64,000 nucleotides of DNA, taken from NCBI GenBank assembly GCA_045430345.1, contig JAILXT010000007.1:186001-250000 (forward strand), in the 5' to 3' direction. Of this stretch, positions 18,106 to 27,361 are shown in pieces. The position numbers and the translations under genes were made by a program. This DNA comes from Agarilytica sp045430345. Its GTDB lineage: Bacteria; Pseudomonadota; Gammaproteobacteria; Pseudomonadales; Cellvibrionaceae. Every line of letters starts with the position of its first letter. Within the stretch, counting starts at the first letter, position 1. The notes under the pieces were generated by a model. The model was not told where the DNA came from. It made no database searches and saw nothing but the letters and a program-made list of their open reading frames with translations.

Positions 18106-19020
18106 ATGGTTAACGGCGCCAAATCTTGCTATTCCCGATGGGGGACGGCCAGAGACAGAATTATTTACGCGCTCTTTTTGGGTGCGCTATTTTTGTGCTC
18201 GTCTGCTCTTGCGGAAGAACTTATGCCTGAACTGGTATATGCGTACCAAGAAGATAAGATATTTGAGCTTTCTCCTGGCCCTAGTTCAGACGAGTTTACG
18301 CCTATTTTACGTCTCGCCACAAACATCGCAGCTGAAGCGGATATACCGCTAAGAGTTCTGCGCATGCCTGTCACGCGCATGTTTCGTCACCTTGAAAATG
18401 GAACTTCGAATTACGGTGTGATGGTGAAAACACCAAGGGTTGAAGGATGTTGCATTGTCAGTGAACGCCCCGTGTATTATCTTCAGCTGGGTGTGTATCG
18501 GCTGGCTGGCACTTCAGCGTTGAGTAATGTTGAAGCGCTTCAAAATAAGAAGCTTATTATGTTTCATGGTTATAGCTATGGCACGCTGGAGCCTTTTCTT
18601 AAGGATAAGAAAAATAATATTGAGAAAGTAATGGCGTCTTCTCAACGTTCTGCTCTCGCATTGTTAGCCGCAAAGCGTGCGGACTATATACTTGGCTATG
18701 ATCAACCCGCTGTGCATCGAGAGGGTGAACGTTTAAATGTCGACTCGGAATTTGATGCGTTAATAGAATTAGATTTACATCTCGTCTTAAACAAAAGCTA
18801 TCCAAATGCGAAGGCAGTGATGCAGAAACTTGAGGCGATCGCTTTGGATTTGCAGGGGCGGGGTAAAATAGAGGGCTCTAATAGTGAAGGGTCTACTATT
18901 AACCGGTCTAGTGTGGAGAGCGCTCATACGAACATCCCTCCGGTGAACGCCACTACGCTCGGCGGCAAAGAAGGCGATGCAGTCGCCAACAGAAAGAAAG
19001 GTTCTTCTCGGTCAGAATAA
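18106..19020 (+). CDS. Periplasmic solute-binding-like protein (SBP_bac_3 type)
   Basis: This protein of 304 residues has a long signal peptide ending SSALA-EE at about residue 37. About 215 residues follow that resemble the amino-acid-binding-protein fold (MPVTRMFRHLENGTSNYGVM, SERPVYYLQLGVYRL, KLIMFHGYSYGTL, KRADYILGYDQPAV). No transporter genes are nearby. Such orphan proteins in this group are often sensors or uncharacterised periplasmic proteins. A hydrophilic tail of about 50 residues rich in Ser, Asn and Glu is added. The start has no clear Shine-Dalgarno and could lie a few codons downstream. Confidence 0.7.
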   Translation: MVNGAKSCYSRWGTARDRIIYALFLGALFLCSSALAEELMPELVYAYQEDKIFELSPGPSSDEFTPILRLATNIAAEADIPLRVLRMPVTRMFRHLENGTSNYGVMVKTPRVEGCCIVSERPVYYLQLGVYRLAGTSALSNVEALQNKKLIMFHGYSYGTLEPFLKDKKNNIEKVMASSQRSALALLAAKRADYILGYDQPAVHREGERLNVDSEFDALIELDLHLVLNKSYPNAKAVMQKLEAIALDLQGRGKIEGSNSEGSTINRSSVESAHTNIPPVNATTLGGKEGDAVANRKKGSSRSE

Positions 19021-19254
19021 AGACCTAATATAGTCAATCGTCGCTGTAGTTTTCGAGCTAGCAGTGTTGTTTCCCCGTCTCACTCCTTGATATGCGTCAA
19101 TATATACCCGCAAGCGATCGGCTTAATGCGCTTAGTACGTTAGGGAGCGCATCGTTCCGCCTTGTCTCCTCGTTTTAATGACTATACTTAGCTCTAGGCT
19201 TTGGTGTGCCCCGGCCCAAACGCGAGCCATATTTAGTTAGTAGTGAGACACTTC

Positions 19255-19857
19255 ATGACTGCTGAGCAGCCGATCTTTGTAAAATCAGCGCGGATATCCG
19301 CTCACCTCTATTTTGCGACGGAAGTAGCGAAACGTATTTCCTTGACGTCTAAAAATGCACGCGCCATTACCGTTAGGGCTGGTACTCAGGCAGCGGGGTT
19401 TACTGCAATCACCGATTTTATCGAGGAGTTATCTAAGGCAACAATCGCGAGTTCTGAACGTATAAATCAAATTGCCGTGAATATATCCAGAATAGCGACG
19501 GATAAAGTGCGCGCGGAAATTGCGCAAAGAGATTTTAATCGCGTAAAGGAAGGAGGTGCTAATGCACCTTACTTATCATCTATTAATAAGGCGATGGAAA
19601 CTGCAGATCAAACGATTCTTGATTTTAATAAAGAGTTTTCCATACTGCTTGAGCAGCTGACAAATGAATTGGTGGAAAGTAAACGGCAAATACGGGCGTC
19701 AGCCATTATTGTTAGCACCTCCAAAATTGAGGCCTCGCAGTCGGGCGATTTTCAGCGACAGTTAGAAGTGATTGCTGAAGACTTAGAGTTGGCTTCTACA
19801 GAAATTAAAAACCAAATATTTACCGCAGAAAAAATATTAGACGAGGCAAAAGCATAA
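19255..19857 (+). CDS. Miniature soluble chemoreceptor-like coiled-coil protein
   Basis: This protein of 200 residues is almost wholly helical, with no membrane segment. Residues 29-60 align by eye with the hairpin tip of methyl-accepting chemotaxis proteins. N34-A35, R41-A42-G43, Q45, G48-F49, D54 and L59 fall where receptors have NA, RAG, GF, D and L. The glutamate that usually precedes RAG is replaced (ITVRAG). Only about 30 residues precede the tip, while about 140 follow, so the usual long antiparallel arms are lopsided. It is four bases from the ODP-type gene and surely cotranscribed with it. ATG 19255 is chosen over GTG 19243 because GTGAG lies about seven bases before it. Confidence 0.65.
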   Translation: MTAEQPIFVKSARISAHLYFATEVAKRISLTSKNARAITVRAGTQAAGFTAITDFIEELSKATIASSERINQIAVNISRIATDKVRAEIAQRDFNRVKEGGANAPYLSSINKAMETADQTILDFNKEFSILLEQLTNELVESKRQIRASAIIVSTSKIEASQSGDFQRQLEVIAEDLELASTEIKNQIFTAEKILDEAKA

Positions 19858-19861
19858 GCAT

Positions 19862-20596
19862 ATGAAAGCGACAAAGATTGCTGAAACAAATAATACTGAA
19901 TGGATTATGTTTGGCCGTGATGCGGAAAAACCAGAGCATGTGATCGATACCAACCAATACATGATTAAAAGCGCTAACCGTGCGATTCTTTTAGATCCAG
20001 GTGGTATTGAGCTTTTTGCGCCAATGTTGACGGCTGTTCTACATCACGTGCCTATTGAGCAGATTACGGATCTATTTGCTTCTCACCAAGATCCGGATAT
20101 TATTTCTTCTTTAGGTTTGTGGGATAAAGCTATTCCGAATTGCACCTTACATGCGCCATGGTTATGGGAAGGTTTTATTCGTCATTTTGGCATGAACAGC
20201 ATTACCTATAACTCAATCCCGGACGAAGGCGGTGAGCTACCGTTAGGGACGGCGAATTTACAGCTTATTCCGGCTCATTACCTTCATGCCTCCGGGAATT
20301 TTCATGTATACGACCCTGAAGCCAAGTTGTTAATGAGTGGTGATGTTGGTGCGGCGTTGGAAAGTGTGGATGCGCCTTTATATGTGAAGGATTTTGATGA
20401 GCACATTCCAAAAATGGAAAAATTTCATCAGCGTTGGATGCCGTCTAATCGGGCGAAAAATGATTGGGTGAGGCGTGTTAGGGAGCTTGATATTGACATG
20501 ATGGCGCCCCAGCATGGTCGTATTTTCAAAGGTGAAAATGTCACGCGATTTTTAGATTGGTTCGAAGCGCTTGAGGTGGGTATCGCGATTCCTTAG
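19862..20596 (+). CDS. ODP-type diiron protein of the metallo-beta-lactamase fold
   Basis: This 244-residue cytoplasmic protein resembles the diiron domain of flavodiiron proteins and the ODP oxygen sensor linked to chemotaxis in Treponema. Likely ligands are H75, D77 and D79 (SHQDPDI), H139 or H142 (PAHYLHASGN), D161 (SGDVGAA) and H218 (PQHGR). Flavodiiron enzymes have HxExDH at the first site. Here the Glu is Asp and the final His is Ile, so the metal site is altered. There is no flavodoxin domain, so it probably binds oxygen rather than reducing it. Its partner gene encodes a chemoreceptor-like protein four bases upstream, which supports a signalling role. Confidence 0.8.
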   Translation: MKATKIAETNNTEWIMFGRDAEKPEHVIDTNQYMIKSANRAILLDPGGIELFAPMLTAVLHHVPIEQITDLFASHQDPDIISSLGLWDKAIPNCTLHAPWLWEGFIRHFGMNSITYNSIPDEGGELPLGTANLQLIPAHYLHASGNFHVYDPEAKLLMSGDVGAALESVDAPLYVKDFDEHIPKMEKFHQRWMPSNRAKNDWVRRVRELDIDMMAPQHGRIFKGENVTRFLDWFEALEVGIAIP

Positions 20597-20643
20597 TTCG
20601 CGTAAAACACTTTATCGATAACGTTTTCTCGCACGATATTGTT

Positions 20644-21084
20644 TTAGTTCCTTGGTTTCGGGAGCTTGACGACCGTAAACCAGAAATCTTCTATTTTTCC
20701 CACAACGTCGACAAACGTTTGAAAGTCTACCGGTTTTGACACATAGCAGTTCGCGTGAAGATCGTAGGAGCGCATAATGTCTTCCTCGGACTGCGACGTT
20801 GTCAGCATCACTACCGGAAGCCCAGACAGGGTTTCATGCTCTCTAATATATTTTAAGACTTCCATGCCATTCACTTTTGGCATATTGATATCCAGCAACA
20901 CCAGGTCGGGTCGAATGGCGGTTTCGTAAGGTGGCTGCTGTGTTAAAAAATTGATGGCTTGTTCCCCATCGGTGACGTGGTGGATTTGTTTATAGTTAGC
21001 GAGTTTCCCGTCTTTTAGCGCTTCAAAGGTGAGGCGAGCGTCTGCGGGGTTGTCTTCGACAAGTAGAATGTCAATGTTACTCAT
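20644..21084 (-). CDS. Single-domain response regulator (Rcp1-like)
   Basis: This protein of 146 residues is a stand-alone receiver domain without an output module. It has acidic VEDN near residue 11, phosphoacceptor Asp in LVLLDINMP, LTTS and the conserved Lys in VSKPVD. The NPADARLT start and the extended loop are typical of Rcp1-like regulators that partner phytochrome-type kinases. It overlaps the upstream histidine kinase gene by four bases, so the two proteins are probably a phosphorelay pair. The next target in the chain is not evident. Confidence 0.92.
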   Translation of the reverse strand: MSNIDILLVEDNPADARLTFEALKDGKLANYKQIHHVTDGEQAINFLTQQPPYETAIRPDLVLLDINMPKVNGMEVLKYIREHETLSGLPVVMLTTSQSEEDIMRSYDLHANCYVSKPVDFQTFVDVVGKIEDFWFTVVKLPKPRN

Positions 21085-22277
21085 GTTCTGATTACCTGAG
21101 ATTCTGAATTTGACGTTTTTGGCAGCGTGAAGCTAAAGGTCGTGCCTTCGCCGAGTATCGACTCAACCCAGACTCTACCGCCGTGGGCGTGCACGATGCG
21201 TTGACATATGGCGAGCCCGACGCCCGTGCCACTGTACTCATCAACGGTATGCAATCGTTGGAAAATAATAAATATTTTGTCGAAGTATTTTTCGTCGATA
21301 CCGATACCATTGTCTTTTACGGAAATCACCCATTCATGATCTTCTTCTTTTGTCGTTATCTCGATCACGGGCGGGGTTGATGTATCTTGGTATTTAAGGC
21401 TGTTGTTGATCAAGTTTTGCAATAATCGTTCTAGTAGTGATCTGTTGGCGATAACGGAGGGTAAATCTTTATGGGTGATAATCGCGGCAGAGGATTCCAT
21501 TTTTTTTGCCAGGTTTCTCTCCACATGTTTCATTGTATCTTTTAGGTCTACGCGGCTGGTTACCAAATCATTTTGTACAACGCGGGAAAAGTCGAGCAGG
21601 TCGTTAATGAGTTGTTGCATCCGTTTACAGCCGTCCACAATAAACCCGAAAAACTCTTTTGCGCCGTCGCCGAGTTTGTCGTTGTAGCGCTTGTTAATGA
21701 GCTGCACATAGCTTGAGATAACGCGTAACGGTTCTTGTAAATCGTGAGAGGCAACGTGGGCAAATCGTTCGAGGTCATTGTTGGACTGTTTGAGTTTAAC
21801 GACTAAGGTTTCCAGTTCGTCTTCGTGTAATTTTTGCGTGTGAATATCTTGCAGTGTGCCGACCATACGCCTGGTCTGGTTGTTCTCCTCCAAGGAGGTG
21901 CTCCCGCAACCGCGAAACCATCGATACTCCCCTTGTTTTGTTTTTAGGCGGTATTCAATATCAAAAGGGCGGTTGTCCTGTAGATGTTGGTCGAGCGCTT
22001 GTTTGGCTCTAGGTCTGTCCTCGGGGTGCAGGAGGTGTTTAAACGCCTGCTTGCTGGGCGTAATCTCTTGATCTTCGTACCCAAGTAGTTGAAAGAACTT
22101 CGGAGACCAATATGCTTCGTCCTTATTCAGGTCCAACCAGTCCCATACGCCCACGCTAGCACCGGCAAAGGCCAGCTCAAATCGTGTTTTCATTTGGATG
22201 TACGCTTGTGCGTCAGATGTGGCGGACCCAAAGGTATGAGGTGGGCGTTTTGTTTGGGCGGAAACCGGAACGTTCAT
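21081..22277 (-). CDS. PAS-domain sensor histidine kinase
   Basis: This 398-residue protein has no membrane segments. A PAS domain of the PAS_3 kind covers about residues 30-150 (VWDWLDLNKDEAYWSPKFFQLLGY, DIEYRLKTKQGEYRW). A short coiled coil follows. Then comes a HisKA domain with phosphoacceptor H178 (ASHDLQEPLR) and a HATPase domain with N, G1 (DNGIGI), F and G2 (GTGVGLAIC) boxes. The kinase core resembles bacteriophytochrome-type kinases, but there is no chromophore domain. The signal is therefore unknown. It is coupled to the response regulator gene by a four-base overlap. AAGGA lies about 11 nt before the ATG. Confidence 0.92.
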   Translation of the reverse strand: MNVPVSAQTKRPPHTFGSATSDAQAYIQMKTRFELAFAGASVGVWDWLDLNKDEAYWSPKFFQLLGYEDQEITPSKQAFKHLLHPEDRPRAKQALDQHLQDNRPFDIEYRLKTKQGEYRWFRGCGSTSLEENNQTRRMVGTLQDIHTQKLHEDELETLVVKLKQSNNDLERFAHVASHDLQEPLRVISSYVQLINKRYNDKLGDGAKEFFGFIVDGCKRMQQLINDLLDFSRVVQNDLVTSRVDLKDTMKHVERNLAKKMESSAAIITHKDLPSVIANRSLLERLLQNLINNSLKYQDTSTPPVIEITTKEEDHEWVISVKDNGIGIDEKYFDKIFIIFQRLHTVDEYSGTGVGLAICQRIVHAHGGRVWVESILGEGTTFSFTLPKTSNSESQVIRT

Positions 22278-22569
22278 ACTGCTGTTTTCCTTCTATCAAA
22301 GAAACATGGCTGTATTGTGCTTATGCAAGGCAAAGCCATTCAGGGGCAAATTTCATGCGACTGAGGCGGTTTCAAAGTGGAATTTATAGAGTATAGACCT
22401 AGATTAATGTTTGATCATCATTTGTACAGCTGTTCAAGAGGATTAATAAACGCTAAAATCCGCAGCCCTCGCACTGCTCTCCGAGTTATCTGCCCCAAAA
22501 TCAGGCCGATAGTCAGTATCTCTGATCTGAAGCGTGCTCAAGTATTCGATTGTTTGTTAAGGAGTTGCC

Positions 22570-23790
22570 ATGTCAGCTGAAGTGAAAAAAGTCGTACTCG
22601 CGTATTCCGGTGGGTTAGATACCTCCGTAATTGTACGCTGGTTACAAGATACCTACGGCTGTGAAGTGGTCACATTTACGGCAGACATTGGTCAGGGTGA
22701 AGAAGTTGAGCCCGCGCGCGCGAAAGCTGAAGCGCTTGGCGTGAAAGAAATTTACATTGATGACCTTAGAGAAGAGTTTGTTCGTGACTTCGTATTCCCC
22801 ATGTTTCGTGCAAACGCGATCTATGAGGGTGAGTATTTACTAGGCACCTCGATCGCTCGTCCTCTTATCTCTAAGCGTTTAATTGAGATCGCTAACGAGA
22901 CCGGCGCAGATGCAATTTCGCACGGTGCAACGGGTAAAGGTAATGATCAAGTACGCTTTGAGCTTGGTGCATATGCGCTGAAGCCGGGTATCCAAGTGAT
23001 TGCGCCATGGCGAGAGTGGGATCTAACATCCCGTGAAACCTTGATGGATTACTGTGCGAAGCATGATATCCCCGTAGATTACTCAAACGCTAAGAAGAAA
23101 TCTCCGTACTCGATGGATGCAAACTTACTGCATATTTCCTATGAAGGCGGCATTTTGGAAGATCCATGGGCAGAAGCTGAGAGCGATATGTGGCGCTGGT
23201 CGGTTTCTCCTGAAGAAGCTCCGGATAAACCAGAATATATCGAGATCACTTTCAAAAATGGTGATCCGGTCGCCCTTAACGGCGAAGACATGTCGGCAGC
23301 GACCTTGCTTGAAACGCTCAACAAAAAAGGCGGTGCACACGGTATTGGGCGTTTAGATATCGTTGAGAACCGTTATGTGGGAATGAAATCCCGTGGTTGT
23401 TATGAAACACCTGGTGGCACTATTTTATTACCTGCTCACCGTGCGATTGAATCACTCACCTTAGATCGCGAAGTCGCGCATCTAAAAGACTCTCTCATGC
23501 CGAAGTACGCAGAATTGGTATACAACGGATACTGGTGGAGCCCCGAGCGGGAAATGTTACAAAAAGCCATTGATGAGTCGCAGTCTGTTGTAAATGGCGA
23601 TGTACGCTTGAAGCTATATAAGGGGTCGGTCACAGTTGTTGGTCGTCGTTCAGATGAAAGCCTTTTTGATGAGAAGGTCGCAACATTTGAAGATGATGCT
23701 GGTGCATACGATCAAAAAGATGCAGAAGGCTTCATTAAACTGAACGCATTGCGTATGCGTATCGCCGCTCAAAAAGGGCGTGTTTTTTAA
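22570..23790 (+). CDS. argG: Argininosuccinate synthase
   Basis: This protein of 406 residues joins citrulline and aspartate with ATP to make argininosuccinate, the penultimate step of arginine synthesis. The N-terminal AYSGGLDTS is the ATP pyrophosphatase P-loop. GATGKGNDQVRFE and SPYSMDANLLHISYEGG are conserved substrate-binding segments. The length matches the type I bacterial enzyme. The ATG is preceded by AAGGAG (22559-22564) at ideal spacing. It is monocistronic, with a strong terminator just downstream. argH is not in the window. Confidence 0.97.
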   Translation: MSAEVKKVVLAYSGGLDTSVIVRWLQDTYGCEVVTFTADIGQGEEVEPARAKAEALGVKEIYIDDLREEFVRDFVFPMFRANAIYEGEYLLGTSIARPLISKRLIEIANETGADAISHGATGKGNDQVRFELGAYALKPGIQVIAPWREWDLTSRETLMDYCAKHDIPVDYSNAKKKSPYSMDANLLHISYEGGILEDPWAEAESDMWRWSVSPEEAPDKPEYIEITFKNGDPVALNGEDMSAATLLETLNKKGGAHGIGRLDIVENRYVGMKSRGCYETPGGTILLPAHRAIESLTLDREVAHLKDSLMPKYAELVYNGYWWSPEREMLQKAIDESQSVVNGDVRLKLYKGSVTVVGRRSDESLFDEKVATFEDDAGAYDQKDAEGFIKLNALRMRIAAQKGRVF

Positions 23791-23808
23791 AGGACGTTTT
23801 ACACGTTT

Positions 23809-23835
23809 AGCCCTTATTTATATAAGGGCTTTTTT
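23809..23835 (+). terminator. Rho-independent terminator of argG
   Basis: AGCCCTTAT (23809-23817) pairs perfectly with ATAAGGGCT (23822-23830) across a four-base loop and is followed by a T run. Confidence 0.93.
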
Positions 23836-24052
23836 GGTTGGTTCGTGAGGTTTTCTATCTCGCACTATGAACCGTTCCAGTGATGTATTCTTCTCTTGTG
23901 AGAATTGCTTCCAGACTCTAATCCCCTTTATTTTGTAGGGTTTTTGAGCCGTGCGGCGAAATCTTTTTGTAAAGATAAACGGGTAAATTGTCGTTTGCTA
24001 AGCCTTGTGTCGTGGGTGTGTGCTTCTATAATCACATAAATCCATGGCGCGA

Positions 24053-24093
24053 TTGACGCCAATCAAAAACATATAAGAAAAGCTAACTATAAT
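24053..24093 (+). promoter_or_regulatory. FNR/Anr box and -10 element of the cco operon
   Basis: TTGACGCCAATCAA (24053-24066) fits the FNR consensus TTGAYNNNNRTCAA. A perfect -10, TATAAT, lies at 24088-24093. The box centre is about 31 bases before the -10 centre, placing it near -41.5 of the expected transcript start. This is the arrangement of an FNR-activated class II promoter, with the box replacing the -35. It implies induction of the high-affinity oxidase at low oxygen. Confidence 0.88.
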
Positions 24094-24189
24094 TCCTGCA
24101 TCCGAACTCTGAGCGCCGGAGGGTTATTCCGTCCATTTTGCTCATGAGCTGGAACTATAAGAAAGACAACTCAACTAGGTACATAAATT

Positions 24190-25632
24190 ATGAGTGACGT
24201 GGCACCCGCCAGTGAGCAGCCGGATTACAACTACACCGTAGTTCGACAATTTACAATCATGACGATTGTTTGGGGAATCGTCGGCATGGCCGTTGGGGTT
24301 CTGTTAGCAGCCCAATTGTATTGGCCAGAGCTGAACGACTTGTTACAGCCGTATTCACATTTTGGCCGTTTACGCCCACTGCATACTAATGCGGTGATTT
24401 TTGCGTTCGGTGGATGTGCATTATTTGCTACCTCGTACTTTGTGGTGCAGCGAACATGTCAGGCCAAATTATGGGGGGGGCCGTTAATCGGCTTCACATT
24501 CTGGGGTTGGCAAGCGGTTATTTTGGCTGCAGCGATTACCTTGCCAATGGGGTATACCAGCGCAAAAGAATACGCTGAGCTTGAGTGGCCTATCGATATT
24601 CTTATCACCTTGGTTTGGGTGGCGTATGCCTTAGTCTTTTTTGGCACAATTATGAAGCGGAAAATGTCGCATATATATGTAGCGAATTGGTTTTTTGCTG
24701 CCTTTATCGTCACTGTCGCGGTACTTCATATCGTGAATAGTATGGCTGTACCCGTATCGGCTTTTAAATCGTACTCTGCATATAGCGGTGCCGCTGATGC
24801 GATGATTCAGTGGTGGTATGGCCACAACGCGGTGGGCTTCTTTCTAACGGCGGGTTTCTTGGGGATTATGTATTACTTTGTGCCTAAGCAAGCAGGTCGT
24901 CCGGTTTTCTCTTACCAGCTTTCCATTGTTCACTTCTGGGCCTTGGTCTCTATTTATATTTGGGCCGGTCCTCACCATCTTCATTATTCTGCGTTACCTG
25001 ACTGGGCTCAGTCTTTAGGTATGGTGATGTCTCTTGTTCTTCTGGCGCCATCATGGGGCGGGATGATCAACGGGATTATGACGCTATCCGGTGCATGGCA
25101 TAAATTGCGTACTGACCCAACTCTACGCTTCCTTGTTGTTTCCTTGTCTTTCTACGGCATGTCGACCTTTGAAGGTCCGATGATGTCGATCAAAACTGTG
25201 AACGCGCTTTCTCATAATACTGACTGGACAATCGGTCACGTACATTCGGGAGCCCTTGGTTGGGTGGCGATGATTTCGATCGGTGCGGTTTATCACTTGG
25301 TGCCAGTGTTGTTTAACCGCAAGCAAATGTGGAGTGTTTCTCTGATCAACATGCATTTCTGGTTGGCGACAATCGGAACCGTACTGTACATCGCTTCTAT
25401 GTGGGTGAACGGTATTCTACAAGGTTTGATGTGGAGAGCGTTTAACCGTGACGGTAGTTTGACCTACAGCTTTGTTGAGTCTGTAGAAGCAAGTTATCCC
25501 GGATTCTTTGTACGCTTCCTGGGTGGGGTGTTCTTCCTTGTGGGTATGTTGTTGATGGCATACAACACTTACAGAACGATAAGTGAAGAAGAGAAAGAAG
25601 AAGCTGCAGCTGAAGCGCCTCAGGCCGCGTAA
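24190..25632 (+). CDS. ccoN: cbb3-type cytochrome c oxidase subunit I
   Basis: This 480-residue protein has about twelve membrane helices. It is the catalytic subunit carrying haem b and the haem b3-CuB centre. Conserved histidines are visible in LRPLHTNAVIF, QWWYGHNAVGFFLTAGFLG, AGPHHLHYSALPDWAQ and IGHVHSGALGWV. It reduces oxygen to water with high affinity and pumps protons. It is the first gene of ccoNOQP, with a leader of about 90 bases after the FNR-type promoter. The C-terminal tail is Glu- and Ala-rich. Confidence 0.97.
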   Translation: MSDVAPASEQPDYNYTVVRQFTIMTIVWGIVGMAVGVLLAAQLYWPELNDLLQPYSHFGRLRPLHTNAVIFAFGGCALFATSYFVVQRTCQAKLWGGPLIGFTFWGWQAVILAAAITLPMGYTSAKEYAELEWPIDILITLVWVAYALVFFGTIMKRKMSHIYVANWFFAAFIVTVAVLHIVNSMAVPVSAFKSYSAYSGAADAMIQWWYGHNAVGFFLTAGFLGIMYYFVPKQAGRPVFSYQLSIVHFWALVSIYIWAGPHHLHYSALPDWAQSLGMVMSLVLLAPSWGGMINGIMTLSGAWHKLRTDPTLRFLVVSLSFYGMSTFEGPMMSIKTVNALSHNTDWTIGHVHSGALGWVAMISIGAVYHLVPVLFNRKQMWSVSLINMHFWLATIGTVLYIASMWVNGILQGLMWRAFNRDGSLTYSFVESVEASYPGFFVRFLGGVFFLVGMLLMAYNTYRTISEEEKEEAAAEAPQAA

Positions 25633-25647
25633 GGGGAAGAATTAATT

Positions 25648-26259
25648 ATGAAAAATCACGATATCGTAGAAAAGAACATCGGCATCATGTTGGTGTTGGT
25701 GGTGGTTGCCATCAGCTTTGGTGGTTTGGTTGAAATTGTGCCGCAATTTTTTCTCTCTGAAACATCGAAACCTATCGCTGGCTTAAAACCACTGACGGGT
25801 CCGCAATTAGAAGGGCGTGATATTTATATTCGCGAAGGCTGTAATGTGTGTCACACCCAAATGGTAAGACCACTACGCGCCGAAGTAGAGCGTTATGGTC
25901 ACTATTCTGTCGCGGGTGAATCCGTTTATAACCATCCTCATCTTTGGGGCTCAAAGCGTACCGGGCCTGACCTTGCACGTGTAGGGGCGCGTTACAGTGA
26001 TAAGTGGCATAAAGCCCATTTGTATAACCCGCGCAATGTTGTGCCGAATTCAAACATGCCCGCTTTCCCGTGGTTGTTTGACGCTAAGTTAGACGGCAAA
26101 TACACCGCTAAAAAAATGGAAGCGCTTAGGCTCGTTGGGGTGCCTTATACGGATGAAGATATCGCTGGCGCAAAGGCTTCCGTAGAAGGTGTTAGTGAAG
26201 TGGATGCTTTGGTGGATTACTTGCAGCAGTTGGGCACATTGAAAAAGTATAAGCGCTAA
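25648..26259 (+). CDS. ccoO: cbb3-type cytochrome c oxidase subunit II
   Basis: This protein of 203 residues has one N-terminal membrane anchor (about residues 10-31) and a periplasmic monohaem cytochrome c domain. The haem site is CNVCH (in REGCNVCHTQMVRPL), and the distal Met is probably in SNMPAFPWLF. It passes electrons from CcoP to CcoN. It lies 15 nt after ccoN with GGGGAAGA upstream of its ATG. Confidence 0.97.
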   Translation: MKNHDIVEKNIGIMLVLVVVAISFGGLVEIVPQFFLSETSKPIAGLKPLTGPQLEGRDIYIREGCNVCHTQMVRPLRAEVERYGHYSVAGESVYNHPHLWGSKRTGPDLARVGARYSDKWHKAHLYNPRNVVPNSNMPAFPWLFDAKLDGKYTAKKMEALRLVGVPYTDEDIAGAKASVEGVSEVDALVDYLQQLGTLKKYKR

Positions 26260-26261
26260 TT

Positions 26262-26438
26262 ATGGATATCAATACCTTACGAGGCATCTCGACAATATTG
26301 GTGGCCATCGCATTTTTTGGGGTGTGTTGGTGGGCGTTTTCGCCAAAACGAAAAGCAAAATTTAATGATGCGGCGAATTTGCCATTCGCAGACGAAATGG
26401 AAAACCGCACACAAGAAAAAAGCCAACAAGGCGAATAA
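26262..26438 (+). CDS. ccoQ: cbb3-type oxidase small subunit CcoQ (FixQ)
   Basis: This 58-residue reading frame starts two bases after the ccoO stop. It encodes MDINTLRGISTILVAIAFFG, then CWWAFSPKRKAKFNDAANLPF. This is the usual CcoQ layout of one membrane helix, a positively charged stretch and an acidic tail. CcoQ stabilises the oxidase complex. It is too short for many gene callers but is certain from its position between ccoO and ccoP. Confidence 0.93.
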   Translation: MDINTLRGISTILVAIAFFGVCWWAFSPKRKAKFNDAANLPFADEMENRTQEKSQQGE

Positions 26439-26459
26439 AGATTTTAAGGCGATAAGATT

Positions 26460-27353
26460 ATGAGTTTATTTTGGAATCTCTGGATATTCATTCTCACAGC
26501 CGTATCACTGCTGCTAGTGCTGTGGGTGCTGATGGCAAATCGCAAAGTGGCGGTAAAGGATAGCGATGACCCAGAAAATGAAACTACCGGCCATGTATAT
26601 GACGGTATTGAAGAGTATGACAATCCGCTACCTAAGTGGTGGTATCAACTGTTCATGGGTACCGTTATTTATGCTGTTATATATTTGATTTGGTATCCCG
26701 GTGTTTGGAGTGGCATCAGCGGTTGGACTTCGCACAACGAATTAAAAGCGGATCAGGAAAAAGCGTTAGAGCAGTACGCGCAGAGTTACGATGTTTTTTC
26801 TAAGATGTCGGTTGAAGAGTTAGTTCATGACAATCGCGCGAGAAAAATGGGCATTCGTTTATTCGCTAACAACTGTGCTGTTTGTCATGGCGCAGACGGT
26901 GGCGGTACATTTGGTATTCCGAACTTAACGGATTCTGATTGGTTGTTCGGTGGTTCACCAGATGAGATCAGAAATACCTTGGTCAATGGCCGTGCAGGCA
27001 ATATGCCGGCATGGGGTGCGATTCTCGGCGAAGAAAAAATTACCGAAATTGCAGAGCACGTATTAAAAATTTCTGGTCAAGATCATGATGCGCAATTAGC
27101 CTCACAGGGTAAAGTCCTGTTTGAACAAAACTGTACTGCGTGTCACGGTCCAGAAGGGAAAGGTATGCACGCATTGGGCGCGCCAAACTTAACCGACAGC
27201 GTGTGGCTATACGACGGTTCTCGTGATGGTATTCTGCACGCGCTTCGCAGTGGATTGGTAAACGAGATGCCAGCACAGAAAGATCTACTGCGTGAAGATA
27301 AGATCCATTTGTTAACCGCATACGTTTACTCACTTTCGTTCGAATACGAGTAA
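26460..27353 (+). CDS. ccoP: cbb3-type cytochrome c oxidase diheme subunit III
   Basis: This protein of 297 residues has two N-terminal membrane helices (about 5-25 and 60-82) joined by a loop with HVYDGIEEYDNPLPKWW, the family's signature. Two cytochrome c domains follow, with haem sites CAVCH and CTACH. It receives electrons from the bc1 complex or soluble cytochrome c and passes them to CcoO. It lies 21 nt after ccoQ. A hairpin follows the stop and may separate the structural genes from ccoG. Confidence 0.97.
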   Translation: MSLFWNLWIFILTAVSLLLVLWVLMANRKVAVKDSDDPENETTGHVYDGIEEYDNPLPKWWYQLFMGTVIYAVIYLIWYPGVWSGISGWTSHNELKADQEKALEQYAQSYDVFSKMSVEELVHDNRARKMGIRLFANNCAVCHGADGGGTFGIPNLTDSDWLFGGSPDEIRNTLVNGRAGNMPAWGAILGEEKITEIAEHVLKISGQDHDAQLASQGKVLFEQNCTACHGPEGKGMHALGAPNLTDSVWLYDGSRDGILHALRSGLVNEMPAQKDLLREDKIHLLTAYVYSLSFEYE

Positions 27354-27361
27354 TACTTTTT

